A stretch of 64,000 bases of DNA from Dipylidium caninum. Its lineage: Eukaryota > Platyhelminthes > Cestoda > Cyclophyllidea > Dipylidiidae. The notes under the pieces were generated by a model that saw only the letters and a list, made by a program, of their open reading frames with translations, was not told where the DNA came from and made no database searches. Location of the stretch: assembly GCA_017562135.1 (NCBI GenBank), contig QEYB01001046.1, forward strand, positions 4,588,001-4,652,000, in the 5' to 3' direction. Made by a program: the position numbers and the translations under genes. Shown here piece by piece: positions 12,401-27,400 of this stretch (the stretch's first letter is position 1; each line of letters starts with the position of its first letter).

Positions 12401-15400
12401 ACGTCTGAAATAATGATTACCACGGCTCGAGGACATAATGAAAATAGCCTTCGTCTATAAACAGATGAAAGCGTTCAGCATTGGGCCTAGAACGATATAA
12501 AAATCCATATTTGGTGTATTACTCCAAGAGTAGGCACAAAGTTTATTTAAACAAGCCAGCCCTGAGGTATCCTGTTAAGAAAAGATTGAGGTGTTGGGAC
12601 TGAACATCACCAAATTGAAACAAAAAGGTTAAGGGTTTAATGTCTTCGTGAGGCAAAAACGCATGCCGCTGTAGGAATAAATGAGCCAAATACAAAAACT
12701 TGGATAATAATTGACTCAAATGAAACCTGCGAAAAGACAGAACTTAACAAAGGGTACCAGAGGCCGGCTGTTGTGGGGAAAATAAAAACTTAAGCCGAAG
12801 CAAAAATGTTAGCAACCAAAGTACTGTGATAATTTCGTAATTGAATCGGGGACATGTCAGTGGCAGGAGGTCCATGATTCCACGAAAATATGACACCAAC
12901 TGGAGTTATCAGCCACAGACCGTAAATGCGGGAATCTTTTCAGTTCACAAATGTCCACCTACTTGATAACAAAAAGCCAAAACTTACTGCCTTGAATACA
13001 GCAGGTATCTGATTTATTTTCATGGCTACTATGGGAGTTGGACCTTCATCGTAAGGACAGAATTGCGCATAACGCGTATATTTCTAACTTTTAAGTAAGC
13101 GAGTAAAATGGAGATTCTCTCGAAAGTGCATAGAAGATTGATAAAAAAATTAGGCCTACCAGTAGCGGACTGTCTCTCGGGACCTGTGCTGGTGGCGACA
13201 GTATGTTTGAAGGTGGAAAGGATGGACTTGGTCTGGAAGGCAGATCCACGCAGCAAAAGAGCATGCGTATCAATATGTTGCCACACTACCACAGGGAAGC
13301 GACCGCGCCTGTGGTAGCGGGCCACTCGGTCTAGTCGCGAGCGCTGGAACCCCTGTCGGTAAAGAAAGAAGTGACAGTGTCACAGTAGTGACGGTTAAGC
13401 CTATTAGTGCCAAAACATAAAACCCGATAAAAGTTGCAAAAAAAGAGATTAGCGGTAAGGCACAATTTTAAAGTCTCCGAGGGACTTACAGAGGGAACAA
13501 TGAGTAGAGAAGGATAGGTGCGCGAGAGAGTATAATTAGCGTTTGCCATAGTGATAACGGGCGAATATAATGGATGCTGTGGTTTGTTTTGGGAGCCTGA
13601 GGCGCTGGCGCAACCCGAACGGGTGGAGGATAGAGGGCTGATGGAGGGATGTTTGCAGCAGCCAGAAGCACGAAGAGCCACCTGCACCATGTCCAAGTAA
13701 CCAGGAGAGTGTTGTATTGCCTCCGATATCAGGGGATCCAAACCAGCCAATCGAAGACTTGCCAGAGTCATGGAGAGCAATGACCGTGCGTCCGTGAAGT
13801 CCTCAACTTAAAAAAATTGATACACTAACTGTATTACATTATCAAAGCAATCATTTAATGAGTAGCAGTACAACAGAAGCTTCTAAAAGTGAAGGAGGAC
13901 GCGGGGCAGATATATGCGAGTAGCCGAACTCACCTCTAACATACACTATGTATTATACAATGTAAACATAAATAAATACATTATTAGCCGCGTAAAGGCG
14001 TGAGGAGGGGTCACGTCAAAATACAACAACCTAAATTTTCTCTTTTGCAGCATTATGATCATGCGCTACCTGTAATCCGTAAAGTGACTACTAGTCGGCG
14101 ACTGTATTTCCAAGCCCAAAGATTCGAAATCCTCTTACTAGTAGATTTTGAATATCCTTATTTTCTATCTACTATTGGTGTAAAAATCAAGGGTCATAAA
14201 ACCTTAGGTAACAATTGGATGAATGTGAATCACACCATACAGATGAGGTGCTGTTCCCCCATGGACTTTATGCATTTCCCATAAAATTGTTCTCGTGAGA
14301 GAGAATACCAACAAATTCTAGAGGAAGGGGAGAAGAGATTACCAACCCCTTAGGTAGTCGTCAGAGGATCCTGTGGCGGGTGCCTCTAGAGAGTCAGTAT
14401 CAGAAAGGCGATTCGAGGCAAGAGGAGAGAAAGAGTTTATCATGGAGATATTAGGAAGGCGTGATCCAGCGCCCCGGAGAAGTGCCACTTGTATGGTGTT
14501 GGTCGCCTGTGACTGGCTGCGACTACTATGACCGCTCCGACTGCTGCTTACAATTGATAAACTCGCGGAATCTTCGTCCTCACCCTCCCTCAACTGGACC
14601 AAAGCGCCAGCTTCAAACGCTTCGTGAGACTGCTGGCTATCAGGTCGGCCCGTTCCTTGCCTAAGTGATGGTGATAGATTCATTCAATAGGTTAATGAAA
14701 TGAGAAAAACCAACAATTTGTTCCCTGTCAATTACTATTCATTTTATCAAAAATTGTTTCTAACATCAATAAGAGCAAACGACCGCCATCACACCAATCC
14801 AAGTCACTGGCAAAAATTAAACACCCGAGATTTCCATCGCACATTACACTGAATAAACAACGCAGAGCTTCAAAGCACTTGATTTTAGTTAATGAAGGAC
14901 TTGAGGAAATACTCTATAGCAATAATACAAGTGAATATATAAGCTAAAAGTCACGTTACAGCGGATGCATTTTTCTACAAGCGCGTCGGTGACAAAGTAC
15001 GTTTAAAGTAAACTAGTCTTTAATATAAGTTTAGGTCGTATCCTCTCTAAAATGTCATATTTTCGTCAAAGTGAAGTTACGCAAAGGTTGAAACAATCTA
15101 GCGAGAAACGCAAATGGAGCAGAACTTAAATGGCCCAAATGAAAGGCAGCGCTCGAGTGATTAGACAGACGTGTTTCGATTCACGACTGACCGCTATTCC
15201 TCACAGGAAGCAAAGGAAATTCAGTAAATAATTTTTAATTAAAGGATGCGGAGGGCCTGACCTGTTCCAGCGTAAAAATGAAGAAACAATAGATTTCACA
15301 CAGCTATATTGAGGCACTACTTTAAAAAATAACAAAAATATAAATGGAAAGACGAATCTCAAAAAATTTGTGAATCCAAATGATATTTCTAAAACGTGAC

Positions 15401-18400
15401 AACTTACCCACTGGGATTTGGAGTTGTCAAGGTCCCGGGTCCTCGAAGAGTGGGAAGAGAGTTGAAGCTAAGACCTATTACGGCGCGAAACCGCAATTCA
15501 ACAAGGAGACGCCGTAATTCGTCGCGAGCCTCAGAAGGCACCTCGTCGGGATCAAAGCCAAGACGCATCATCTGCATGGTGAGAGCGCGCAGACGGTATA
15601 TGTCCAGGGTTTCTGTGGAGAAAGCCGACAAAGCACCACTACCACCACCATTTCGAAGCTTCCGACGTTGTTTACTGCTGCCGCGACTTCCAGTGCTCAC
15701 GTCATAGGATGTAGCGATTGTGGGTGCCGCAGGCATTGTGGTCACAAAGCGTGTACTTCCCAAACGCTTGACGGAATGCAGAGCGGCAACAGGGAAACTA
15801 CGACACACGACTTTGTTAGATTCTGATTGAACACAAAATGAGAGGCCCAGTTAAACAGACTCGATAAGTTGACCAAAAAACGTTTACCTATGAGAACTAT
15901 TCAGTGTTAATGACAAGATGTACCGACTGCCTCATGAATCCAGGACCGAAATCTCCTATCTTGAGTGACGAATTTCAAGGACAGGAACAAACCACCTTTT
16001 ATAACTAATTACTCTACCGAGTGTTTTAAAATCAGAACTGTTTAATAATCCACTAAGTTAGCTTGAGTGTAACATCATAGTGGAGTGGAGGGTATTTCAA
16101 ATGAGAAGGCGTACTAAGAATGTTAGATGCGATCGTTGAATTGTTAGCTTTGACTCTTAGGGCAGATAATACACAACAGTTGAATTCAGTGTTCACAAGA
16201 ATTGACAGAATTGGGTTGTATCTTTTAATCATAGAGAGACATACGGAATGGATCCTTTGGCACTCCGATGAATATAACGCGGTAATTGGTGACGAATAGG
16301 GGCACCTTGTGCAGGCAAAAGGGTACGACTGACAATATCCACTTCCTCATTAAAGTTTTCATTGGTGTTATTAGCGTCAAAGGCTACTGGCTCCGACCGG
16401 GCCCAATCACTTCCACCGATACTGGTCCCACTCCCACCCAATCGCTCCATTCGGCCGTCAATGAGTAGTTGGCATGGTAACCGATCCAGACCCTCCAGTC
16501 GAATTATATTTTCCCCCATAAGGAGTGCCGGGTTCGCTATCTCCGGCTGCAATGCATAAATACAAATTCATCAAAGATTACATTTACATATATCCTCACT
16601 AAAAATAGTATGCGGAAATAAGTAATTCAAGTAGTAATAAGCATTATTGTAGAATCTATTTGCGACAAGATGCTGATGATGACAATATGATGATGAGTAT
16701 GCATGGCATTACCTTTTTGGTTTTGGGAATTTTCTTCACTTCGGGATATATAACCGCCAGATTAAGCAAATGGCCCTCCAAAATACCTCAATAAAAACAA
16801 GAAAATAGGTAGTGATTTCAGTGTGTGGTTGAAAGAATAGAAAATTATTCACAATTAAATAAAAATTTTTACGGATCCGCCAAATTCCTCAGTAATAGTA
16901 AAGTAAAAACTATATTTGAACCCTCCCCTTTTCAACATAACAAGTTACCAAATGACACAACTTCAATCAACATTGGCATATTATGCAAACTCCAAAAGCA
17001 TAGTCTTCCATCCCACATTCCGCAACAACCACATGCACAAACGCACGCACAGACACACACAAACATCAGCAAGGTTCAAACCTAAGATTTTTGGAAATTT
17101 GTAATGCATTGAGTCTCCTTGTGTAAAATAAGATGAGATCAACTAGCTCGAACCATACCGCAAGATATGAACTTACTATCAACTTTGTTTTTGATTTGGA
17201 CAATGCTGGCCTCAGGGAGAGCATTCTCAGTACCAACCTTTTCAACGAATTTGTAGATCCACTCAGCTAGCTCGCTGAGGACGACGTCAGAGGCTAACGC
17301 TGCGTCCCGGGACGACGAAGACAACATCCCAGCCCCACTGAAGGGAGTCATGGCGGTCTGATGGCCGTGGTTTTGACCCGTTCCCCCCGCGCCCGCTCCG
17401 CCGCCACCACCGTGGGAAAGGGGCCTGCTCTCAACGTGATTCGAAGATGGGAAAGTGCTAAAAGTTTAGCCGTTAAAATAAAGTGAACTAAAGCTTCTCT
17501 GTAAAAACCTGAAAATAACAGATGGACTTAAACTATAGTAAACACCTGTTCAAGCAATTTTGGCCCACCGCACAAGATATCTTCGAATTTAGGCATTTAA
17601 GAGGAATCAATTATAGATTGTTGTAAATACGATCCAAGTTCCCATGTCACACCGTTTGAGGAAAACTCTTTCTTATATAAAAGAAACAGTAAACACGATG
17701 AGCAACTCGTACCAATACTAATTTACGTTTTGAACCTAGAAGGGGTGGAAGATTAACGGTAGAAAAATATCTGGCTAAATTAGTTCAAGATCTTCATAAA
17801 ATAACGGGTTTTGAGGCATAAAACCAGTAGAAATTGCTTTTATGCATAGGCACAATCCAAGGCTAGTATCGCAACCTAATTTTATACGTAAACACCGTCT
17901 TCCGCGATGGAAATAAGTACCAGATTCACGAAAACCAAGACCAAGACCAAGATGGAAATGAAGCATGAGTCGCCTCGGTAACTGAAAGAAATTTATCACA
18001 AACAACTACTAAGAAGGCAGCTAATTCTGTCAAAAACAGTTTCACAATGCTGTTTAACGCATGCATTCCATTTTCTACCCAAGTGATAATCATTCCATAC
18101 ATGCATTATGAAAATTATCAAGCGTGCAACAAAAATCGTCGTCTTCAAGCCCCAGAATGTAACAATAAAGACACGACGACAAAACACATGTAAGGTACAC
18201 GCCACTCATACTCACGAATATTGAGGCGGCGAATAAGAACGATGTGACTGATTGTTACTTCGTCGAAATAGTCTCGGGCTTGATTGAGCCCGCATACAAG
18301 AAAAGGGATTGCTGTGAGCCAAATAACCGTCACAGGTGGTATTGTCTTGCAATTCTATTCATCTGACCTCTTATTAAAATACCTTTTAAAAGCAAGCCGG

Positions 18401-21400
18401 CTGGCGCTGTTAACCCTAAGTCGAATTCAAAATGAAAAAATTAGATTGAAAAAGACCCCTCACCTGGTGAAAGGCAAATCGCGTCTGTCGTGAGCACCGT
18501 TAACTAAGTTGGAAGTAGCCGCAGGCCACCCGTTAGGCAGCCCTCGCTGATGTTGCAAGTGTTGATGGGCGCTGGAAGACGCAGGTGTGGCAGTAGTGGT
18601 TGTCTGTGAAGTAGGAGTGGCGATGGGAGCGCCAAACTGGTCGTTGGTGGGAATAAGGGGCGCGGCAGCGTTCAGCGGCACACGGAAGTTGATGATGAGG
18701 TTGATAAAGTGTAGGATCTGCGAGTACACGGTACACTCTTCCTGACGTTGGAGACTGGCTTGTACCTCAGCCGAGCGCATACCTCCTGAGCGCAACTCTT
18801 CTGCAGCTATCTCCAATGCTGATTTGTCCGGCGAATGCATGAACTTAGGAGAAAAAGGCAACGGTAACCACATAACCACGACGGTAAACGTTACTTTGAT
18901 GACCACTTCCCCCTCAAAACATAATTCATTGCGTCGGTAAGGAGTCGTAAAGAAACAATCAGCACAGAAAATGGTTGCATTAGCTAAAGAAATTTCGCCA
19001 TTCATGTTACAAATCAGAAGTAGTCCACATCCTACGAAAGCAAAGCAACTAGACTTAACATTCGTCTAACTCGACAAAGAAAACGGCTTCCCTTAAAATC
19101 AATACTGTAGTCGCCAGAAACAGTAACTTCGCGTAGTGGACAGATAAAATGACCACAAAAAATCAAGTTTAAAGAGCGAAGAAGCTTCACATTAAGCCAC
19201 TAACGAGCACCGATAGGTAGATAACCACAAAGTGAAAGACTGTTCCGAACACGAAATATATTCTGGATGAGGCTATTTGACGAGTAGCGTGGGTATCTAC
19301 ATTTATGAAACCAGTCCCGAATCCCCGTATTTGTTCAATCGGAGACACGTCAAAACAATAAGAGGAGCGTAAGACGATACATGCCTGTGACTCAGCGTAC
19401 TAGTGATGACACCCACGATTTCATAAATGTGAATGTGAGATAGCGATGAAACACTCCCGTATCCTTGAATCAGCTTCTCAATCACGCATCAGCTTGTTAC
19501 TTCTAATAATGTTAACAAAAACAAAAGTTACCGGGAGGTTAGGAGAGAGAAAACCGTTTTTGTGCTCCTCTTCAGCCTGATGCAAATAAAGTTGCTTGAT
19601 TTGGTTATTCACTTGTTCATTGAAAACATCTTCCCAGAAGCTCATTTCCGACCAGATCTTGTGGCGCTGTATGTGATTTGTCATATTTGCAAAATAGCGC
19701 ATCCCACCGAGTTGCTGCGGTGCGAAAAAAACAGTCCGGACCAACGATTCATTGTCAAACATTGGTGGGCAAAACGGACAACTGTGCCTAAAACTCGGTC
19801 TTAATATAGTCAGAGATCTTGCCGATAAGTGGTAATTGACCGAACTAGTTCTCCTAATAACATACGTTATAAAATTTGGCTGGGTTTTACGTACGGCGTT
19901 TACTCCAATTTGGGAATTTTGATGACTTTTATCCTTAGGCAAACGTGATTTATTTATTTATTTATTTATGGAATACGAATTTTCGCGCCGTTGACAAAAA
20001 GTGTATTAACAAGCAAATTATAACTATTTACTGGAAATTTGTCCTTCATTAAGATAGCTTATGAATTTACTACAATAGGTGATAAGAATGTTGAGCATCT
20101 AGGTATTAAAAAGAAAGACGGCAAAATTAAGATTGAGGAAATTCCAATACCTAGCCAAAGTGCGAACCCGTTACAAAATAACCGAAGCAATAGTGATCAC
20201 ATAAATCTCAAAAGCGGTGAAAAAATTGACCGTTTTTTCGCGAATTTAGCTAGATGTAGATATAAAACTGAAAGGTATGGTAAATTGCGCCCATATAAAA
20301 GGCAAAAATTAGTGCTCACGGTACTGATTCTGGTGGCAAGATCTAAAACGGGAGGAGCTATAACGGTGTTGTAGGACATGCCCTCGTAGCGCAAAGCCTC
20401 GTCAAGGAGACCCACGATAACATCGAACTGCTCCCAGTTGAGCGAGGCTCGACGCTCAAACTCCACAATTTCGGCGTCCGAATAAGTGGGATTATTACCG
20501 ACGGAAGAGGCTATAGGTGGGATGATCTTCTTGCACAGTTCATCCACAAACAGGCGCCTGAATGACTGCGACTTTAAATCTTGCCGAATGGTGTTACGAC
20601 GCTATAAAAAGACATTGTGGAAATTGATTTGTTGTGATCAGTTGAATGACAAAAAATTCATGCAAGTAACTGGCTAGCCGCCAAGACTCTGAATAATCTA
20701 TGATTCACATAAGAATATCAAAGGCCAGTCACATACGAGTACGAAATGACACCCAGTGGTTGTGAGAAGAAGTAAATCCAAACATAGTGTCAATGTATAT
20801 AATAAAACCTACTCTTCTACTGGCCGACCAAACAAATTCTTCTGCTAATAGTCAACGAGTTGGAAAACAATGACAAAAAGTCTGAGCGTTGGAATAACAT
20901 TATTGCAACTGAAACACAATAAGTCGTACTCGAAAAGTCGGGGTTGGTTAAAAATGAGATCGTCAAAAACATAATTGGAAAATGGGTACCTTAAGAGCCT
21001 CAGTGATGTGTAAGTCGAATATGTCGGCGACGAATTCCCGAATAACACGGCACTTATCTACGGGCAGCTCTGACTTGAACGCGTGACGGTCCAGTTGTTC
21101 ACCTTTCGGTACAATGCGGGGTTTTTCCTCGACCTCTGTTGAAAATGGTACCCTGCAAAAAACGTACCTTTGCAGTAAATAAGACGTCTGGAGAAAGAAA
21201 AACGTGATTTTGACGTTAGGGATATTTTCTAATCACTCGGAAAGGTAATGATACAGCCGTGAAAAGTTCCATGTACAAAAAATGCATACATTTGGGTAAT
21301 AAGCAAAGCGTTAGTCGTTGTTGATTATACTCGGATTTTTTTGTGGATTGAAAATAACCATAGAACAAAAAATGAATTCCGTGTCCTCTAATAACTGTTA

Positions 21401-24400
21401 TACTGTCCACAATTTTTAACCCGTAAAATTACCCCAAATTCCTTTTAATTTGCCAAAAAATTTTCATTAATACTACTCCGGTCTAGTTCAAGGTTTGTGC
21501 ATAAGTTGGCAAACTCCCGTAACACACCACCTGACCGTTAAGCCCTTCAAAAATGAATGGCATTCTAAGGTAGACAACAAAGCGTATGACGATAGGCAAC
21601 ATTGTCTGAAAAAGTATTTAGGAAAAATAAGTTTCTGAAAACAAAACTCACGATTGGCTGCGCAGCTCCTGGGCTATCTGCGTAAACTCACCCACTTTTT
21701 GGGCGTTGAGTCGAGGGAAGGAACGATGATGGAGGCGGTTGTGCGCTTCTACTGCTTCCGTTGGAATGACGTCCACAATTGGATGGGCCGCGTCGGACTC
21801 CTGCGTAAGGAAAGATATAAAAAATCTACTGTCCAGTCATTCGAGGCTTCACAACCCACATATATACTCATTCAACAGAATGAACGAACTGTAAATTTGG
21901 ATAAAAGTTTTGCAAACCGAATGATTTATGTTGCTATCCATATGGCATGTTTAAATTATTTCTCAAGTGAAATTTGACAGTGTTTAGAAACAAATCAGTG
22001 TCCACCACTTTTGTTAGTGAAAACTTGGTACGCTTTCGCAGTAGCCAGTAATACAAAATTCTAGGTACTGAATCGCTGGGAATTGACGTAATTACCTCTC
22101 GAAAGAATGAAACATCTTAGGCAACACTGCTACTTGAGCAGGAAAGTTTTAATTACCAGGGTGGTGAAGATAACTTGCTTAAAGATCATAGAACCGACTC
22201 GCTAAGTGTATTCAACAAAGCATCTATCGAAATGTCAAATAGAAAATCCCAAGTTTACGAACGAGCCGGATGGATAGACGGAAGAATAGAAAATTACATT
22301 ACGCTACGGTTGACAGGCACCAAGTTAAACATTTTTTTATTTCCAAATGCTACCGTGTAACCGTTTTTACTCAAAAGGGGGAAGAAAAGCCCTAGAAATA
22401 GGCATTCACAGTAAAAAACAAAAGCAACTTGTTTTCAGATCACGTACCACATGACCCCGGCACAAGTGAATGAAACGAATGGCAATACAAGGGAAAGTCC
22501 GTCGCCAAAGCCGATCGCCAAATTTGATTGTACATAAACCAGTTTCAATAGTTTTGATTTGATACCTTTTTCGAGAAGACAGCGGGTGCATTCGACTAAT
22601 TAATGATGCCAAGTTAATACCAATCGTAAAAGTTAGTAATTTTAGGAACAGCCACGTTATTGAGAAGTTTGAGAGCAAGTTATCATCACCGCAATGATTT
22701 ACTCACTACCGTCCAAAAACCAAAAAAGACGTAGTTGTCAAAGCGACTTTTCTCGTTCTCTATATTTTAGAATTTAAACTCTTACAATCTCCAATTTTTT
22801 ATTATAAAATATCCTTAAAGGCATTTAACATATTTGGGGCCCTAGACTTAGGTAAAGCATTTAGGCGTCACATACATAACACTCGTGGTAAAATATGTCA
22901 AAGGAAGAAAGGGGTGGGCACGCACATTATCCATGAACTTCTGCGCAATACGATTGAGAGAGTGTGTGAATTCGTTAACAAAAGCCTCGTAATCCAAGTC
23001 GGGGAAAGAAATATCGGCGACGAATTGAGGCACAAGAGGCTGGGCTTTGGCTCGCGCCGCGTCGTACTCCTCATCAAAGAGGTCGCATACACGAAAGGGC
23101 GGGCCGCGATCCAACACGAACTGGTGAAAGCGCATGCTCGAGAGAAGGCGGTCAAAAAAGTCGTCCGGTTCGTGCACTCCTCGTAGGACCAGAAACAACG
23201 ACTGTAAATAAAGTAAATTGTACTATAAATCTTAATAACTGAAGCAACCAAAAACCGTCAAGTAAGACCCATGGATAAAACTTTAATCTATGTGGATCAG
23301 TATTTAGACGTAAAATTTAAAAATAAGTATAAAGATTACGTGTTGATAGGATGCCCAAAATAATAAGAAGATCATTAAAAGCCAACCTGATTAAAGTGGA
23401 TGACCGGTTGTGGGTGGATGCGTGTAATAGTAAGACAGGAACGATATCCAGCGAAGATGGAGGCAAAAAGACGCAGAAATACGGCGCGAAGCCTTTTATC
23501 GAGGTGCTCGGGGGTCAATCGAGGGACAGCCGTTGTTGAGGGAGGATAGACGTTGTCAGCAGTCAAAAGGTCGGGACTTAATACCTAGATACATGATTTT
23601 GTTACCTGTTAAAAGGCCAGGAGATCGGTAACTTTACTGAGCCCCTAAACCAGTTAGCGCAAAAAAACTGGAGACCTCGTAATCCAAGCATACAAGTTTT
23701 TTACGGCGAATAAAAAAGGAGTAAAAGAATGTAGGCCTTACATGAAAAAGACTTTGAATTGCCTCCGTGAGGAAGGGTTGGGGAATCTGAGGTAGAGGCA
23801 AGTTGTCTGGACAAACTACACGTCCTACGTCGAGATCTGCTATGAACACATCCGGCTACGGAGACAAAAGTTGTCGCAAGTAACAAAATTCAGTAATTCG
23901 GTTCTATTCCTTCACAATATCAAAAAATATTGCGGTGTGTCATGCCGACGCAATTTTGGAAGCCTTTATTATCGCAACATCAATTAATTGCAAACGTATG
24001 GCTAATCTAAATATCTTATCAAGCGAAATATTACCTTAACCAGTTATAACTATACCCTGAACACTTAAAACAATTAATTTTCGTTGTGTAAAAAGTAGGG
24101 CATATAAGTGTGGAAGAGTGAAGCACTTACAATGTCGGGAAGAAGATGAAGGTAGGACGCGTGGATGCCATAGAGGAAGGGTGTTGGAGCATTCAAATAG
24201 TCTACCAAGCCTTTCGGCAGAATGGGAACATATGTGTTGCTGCGGTAAGAAAGACATTAGCTCAACTTTCTTTGGCAATAACAACCATCTCACAATGAAT
24301 TTCGTGGACTTAAAGGAAAGCTAATCATCAAACGGCTGTATGAATCAACAAGAAATATTTCCAAAGGTTTGATCAGTGAATTCGGAACATACGGAACTCC

Positions 24401-27400
24401 AATACACAAAACTGTCACTTCCAATTGAAGATAAATGAGAAGTTGCCATGTAAATAAGTGTCGGTCAAATCAAGCATCAACAGTTTTTTTAATGTTTGTT
24501 TCGACTGATTACGTGACCATAGATCCTGTCGATTTGATTCACCAAAATAAAGTACAACCACCACTTGTAATATTCCACCCTGTTTTATAAAGAAAATTTC
24601 CGATGCACCCTCAAACGAATTTGAATTTATTGTTCATTTGAATTTATTGTCCATTCCCCCCATTCAGTAGAGTGAGTGATGACCTTTCGCACATCACTTG
24701 ATAGATAAAGCCTTTTCGATGTGGTAACCGTAATACCCCTTGGAGTGAAGCAAAAAAGTGTATCCCGTTTTCGTCGCCCTAAAAAGACGCCCTGATATTG
24801 TGTAACTACCGTCCAGCAAAACAATAATGAGGAAAAAGTTTTAAGTGTATGTGCAAACGGGAAGTCAAGACCACTCAACTATTCTCCAGCAACGGATAAA
24901 AATCATAAGACCTAGGATGTGTTTCTGTAAATAACAACACGTGCGTCGAATAAGTTAAGTAAAAGTGCTCCAGAATACGAACTCACCCGTATTTCAGAGG
25001 ATAAATAATAGACGTAAGAGCGTGACAGGCCTCGGTGAGGCGAACCAGACTCTGAGAGCAGACCAACACCTTCTGATCACTCAACACTGCGGTGAACATC
25101 AACAACACATTATCGATACCTGAAAACACCAATGATAACAATGTCAGTGACGGGAGGATTAAACTGTGCAAAACTCTATGAAGCAAATAATTTACCTAAG
25201 GATAAAGAAAAGTCAACTACAAAACGCCACACTACATAGTGAAGACTGCCTTTGTGTCAAGGTAGACAAGGGTTGATATAACAGGTGAAGTTACTTGATC
25301 ATAGCTCCCAACACAGGGATGTTATGCTTCAATAGAAAATATGGAAAGTAACTCAAAGTAAACAGTTACCATTACTTCAGATACCTGAACAGGAACTTGA
25401 TATGTGCCATTTAAAAAAAATTAGCAACCCATTGGTAGTCAACATAGAAATTAACGAAGAATGACTGTTTCGAAATAAATTTTCCAAATATCATGAACAG
25501 GTTATCAAATTGACTAGACATCTGAAAATACAGTCAATAAAACAATTGTACTGAAAAATGTCGAACCATAAAAAAAGAATCCGATACAGATGGTCATTTT
25601 GATTTATGTACAAATCAACGGATTACGTCAAAGCGTACTTAATGAGCAGCAGTCTAAACCACATTAATAACCACCCTCGTAAATATCCCGGAATCAATCA
25701 AGAAAATGAGCGTCAGTTCGTAGTGATAACAGCTTGAAATGTTCTTCGTCGGGAGTAAAATAGTTAATATAAAATCAGTCATGCATAGAAACAGAACTCC
25801 TTCTTTCTCTTAATTTGGAAAACTTGCTCCAGAAGCTTATTCTTTTGGTAAAAATATCAAATCTGACGAAATAACGTAATTGCTAAGCGGCATGGCGCGT
25901 ACGTGCGAGGGCAAATGAACGTGACCATTGCGAAGAATCCACACACAAAGTACGTGAACACAAAAACTGTGAAATAATTTAGCCGAGAGCAATAAAGGTG
26001 TGCTGGAAAATTTAAGTCTCGCGAGGCACCTGCACTCATGGGGATGTTTACATGTTAACAAGCTTTATTGGTTGCAACCCTGGAAAGAAAGTCAACACCA
26101 AAAGAGTAGAATAGTAAGACTTAAGGCCAAATCATTAATAGAACTGAATTTTCAAATTTGGTACGTTCGTTAGTGTAAGTAACTAGCAATGTCAACAATT
26201 GAGCTGCAAATGACAATGCTTCAAATAAAACGAAGAAAATTTATTTTATTGTCATTGACTAATAAGTAGATTAAATCCAAAAGTACAGGGGTTTAGCTAG
26301 TGTTCACTTAACAAGTTAGCATTTAATCATTCTACCACGAACTTCGTTAGGGGCACAACTAAAAAAGAGTAGAGCAAGTTTTCTTAATTAAAATGCCTGC
26401 ATATAGAGGAGGAATGCCAAATTCCCACCTCCTCTCAATCAATCAAGACACTAATTTCTTCTAGATCGGTTACAGGCGCAATGATAACAACTATTTTTTT
26501 TATTTCACATGATGAACACTGCCTACACGAAAGAGGATATTCGTGTCTTGACTAACGACAGGTGCAGAACAAAAACCACCATGCTAGAAAAACTGAGTTA
26601 TCATCATTATTACTATTAAGCTCACTATCCTTATCTGTGTTCTCTTCGACCGAAGCACATTTCGATATGGTAAGAACCTAAAGCTTCACAAACGATGGCG
26701 GAATTCTTACCTAGGTAGTTGAAAAGACTGGCAACAGAGGAGCGCGTGACCGGTATAGTCGGGCATTTGGCAGGCTGTACGGTCTGGCGGTCATTAGCAC
26801 CAACGGTAAATGTCTTTCGAGGGCCTCCTGAATGGATAATAAGACTTAAATCTGTGCGTAGTTTAAACAGTAAAAAACTTAGGTAATGGGAGGTTAGTGT
26901 TAGATAACGAGTTGGAGCAATTAAGTTAAGACACATGTAATGCAAAAGCCCTCATCGGATTTCTAGTAGCGGGGAAGATAGAGGACAACGTCATATAAGT
27001 AGATTAGACGAAAGACTAAGCTTCAGTTATTCGCCAGCAAAGCTATCATGACAACAAACTCCCAATAACAGAACACGCAATTAAAGGTTGAGATATAGAA
27101 AGACCATCTTGCTACATTCTTAAATCTTGATCTCATTTCAATCGTCAAGTCGCCCAATTACATGGCTGACGTGAAAAATAAGGAATTAGCTCGCCAAATT
27201 AACTGTTACATGTAATCCGAAACACTGTGGAAGAATTTCACAGTGAATCGGGATTAACCGGACCAAAAGTGAATAAGTATCGAAAGAGGGCTCGAAACGG
27301 ACAGAATTAAATGATTTGATATTAGAAAAAAAGTTAACAGAAACTCTTACGGTAAAGAAAAGGAAGAAAACGAAATATGAGTGTGCAAATCTTGGTGACT

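Larger units (their letters stand above)
5190..13806 (-). other. SBF exons 22-29: myotubularin-like phosphatase domain, catalytically dead
   Basis: About residues 1,404-2,174. Family landmarks in order: YPSLLIVPS then [16 protein letters not shown] (exons 22-23), [11 protein letters not shown] (exon 26), [15 protein letters not shown] (exon 27), and [20 protein letters not shown] then [10 protein letters not shown] (exon 28). In exon 28 there follow [18 protein letters not shown] and YHHMSNRF, then [13 protein letters not shown] in exon 29. At the active-site loop the sequence reads [12 protein letters not shown] in place of HCSDGWDRTAQ: the catalytic Cys position is Leu and the Arg is Ile, as in human SBF1. 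The loop therefore cannot form the phosphocysteine intermediate. Exons 24-25 are linker sequence, poorly conserved. Confidence 0.9.

Noticed and set aside
13353..13489. Reading SBF exon 22 through to a GTGCCT donor further on
   Set aside because: The GTAAGT donor gives correct phase and the same residue count as human SBF1 between the VP and RVARY motifs.
18145..18333. Hydrophobic minus-strand frame as a membrane segment
   Set aside because: It is a shifted frame over SBF exon 16; the frame in phase with exons 15 and 17 is polar linker.
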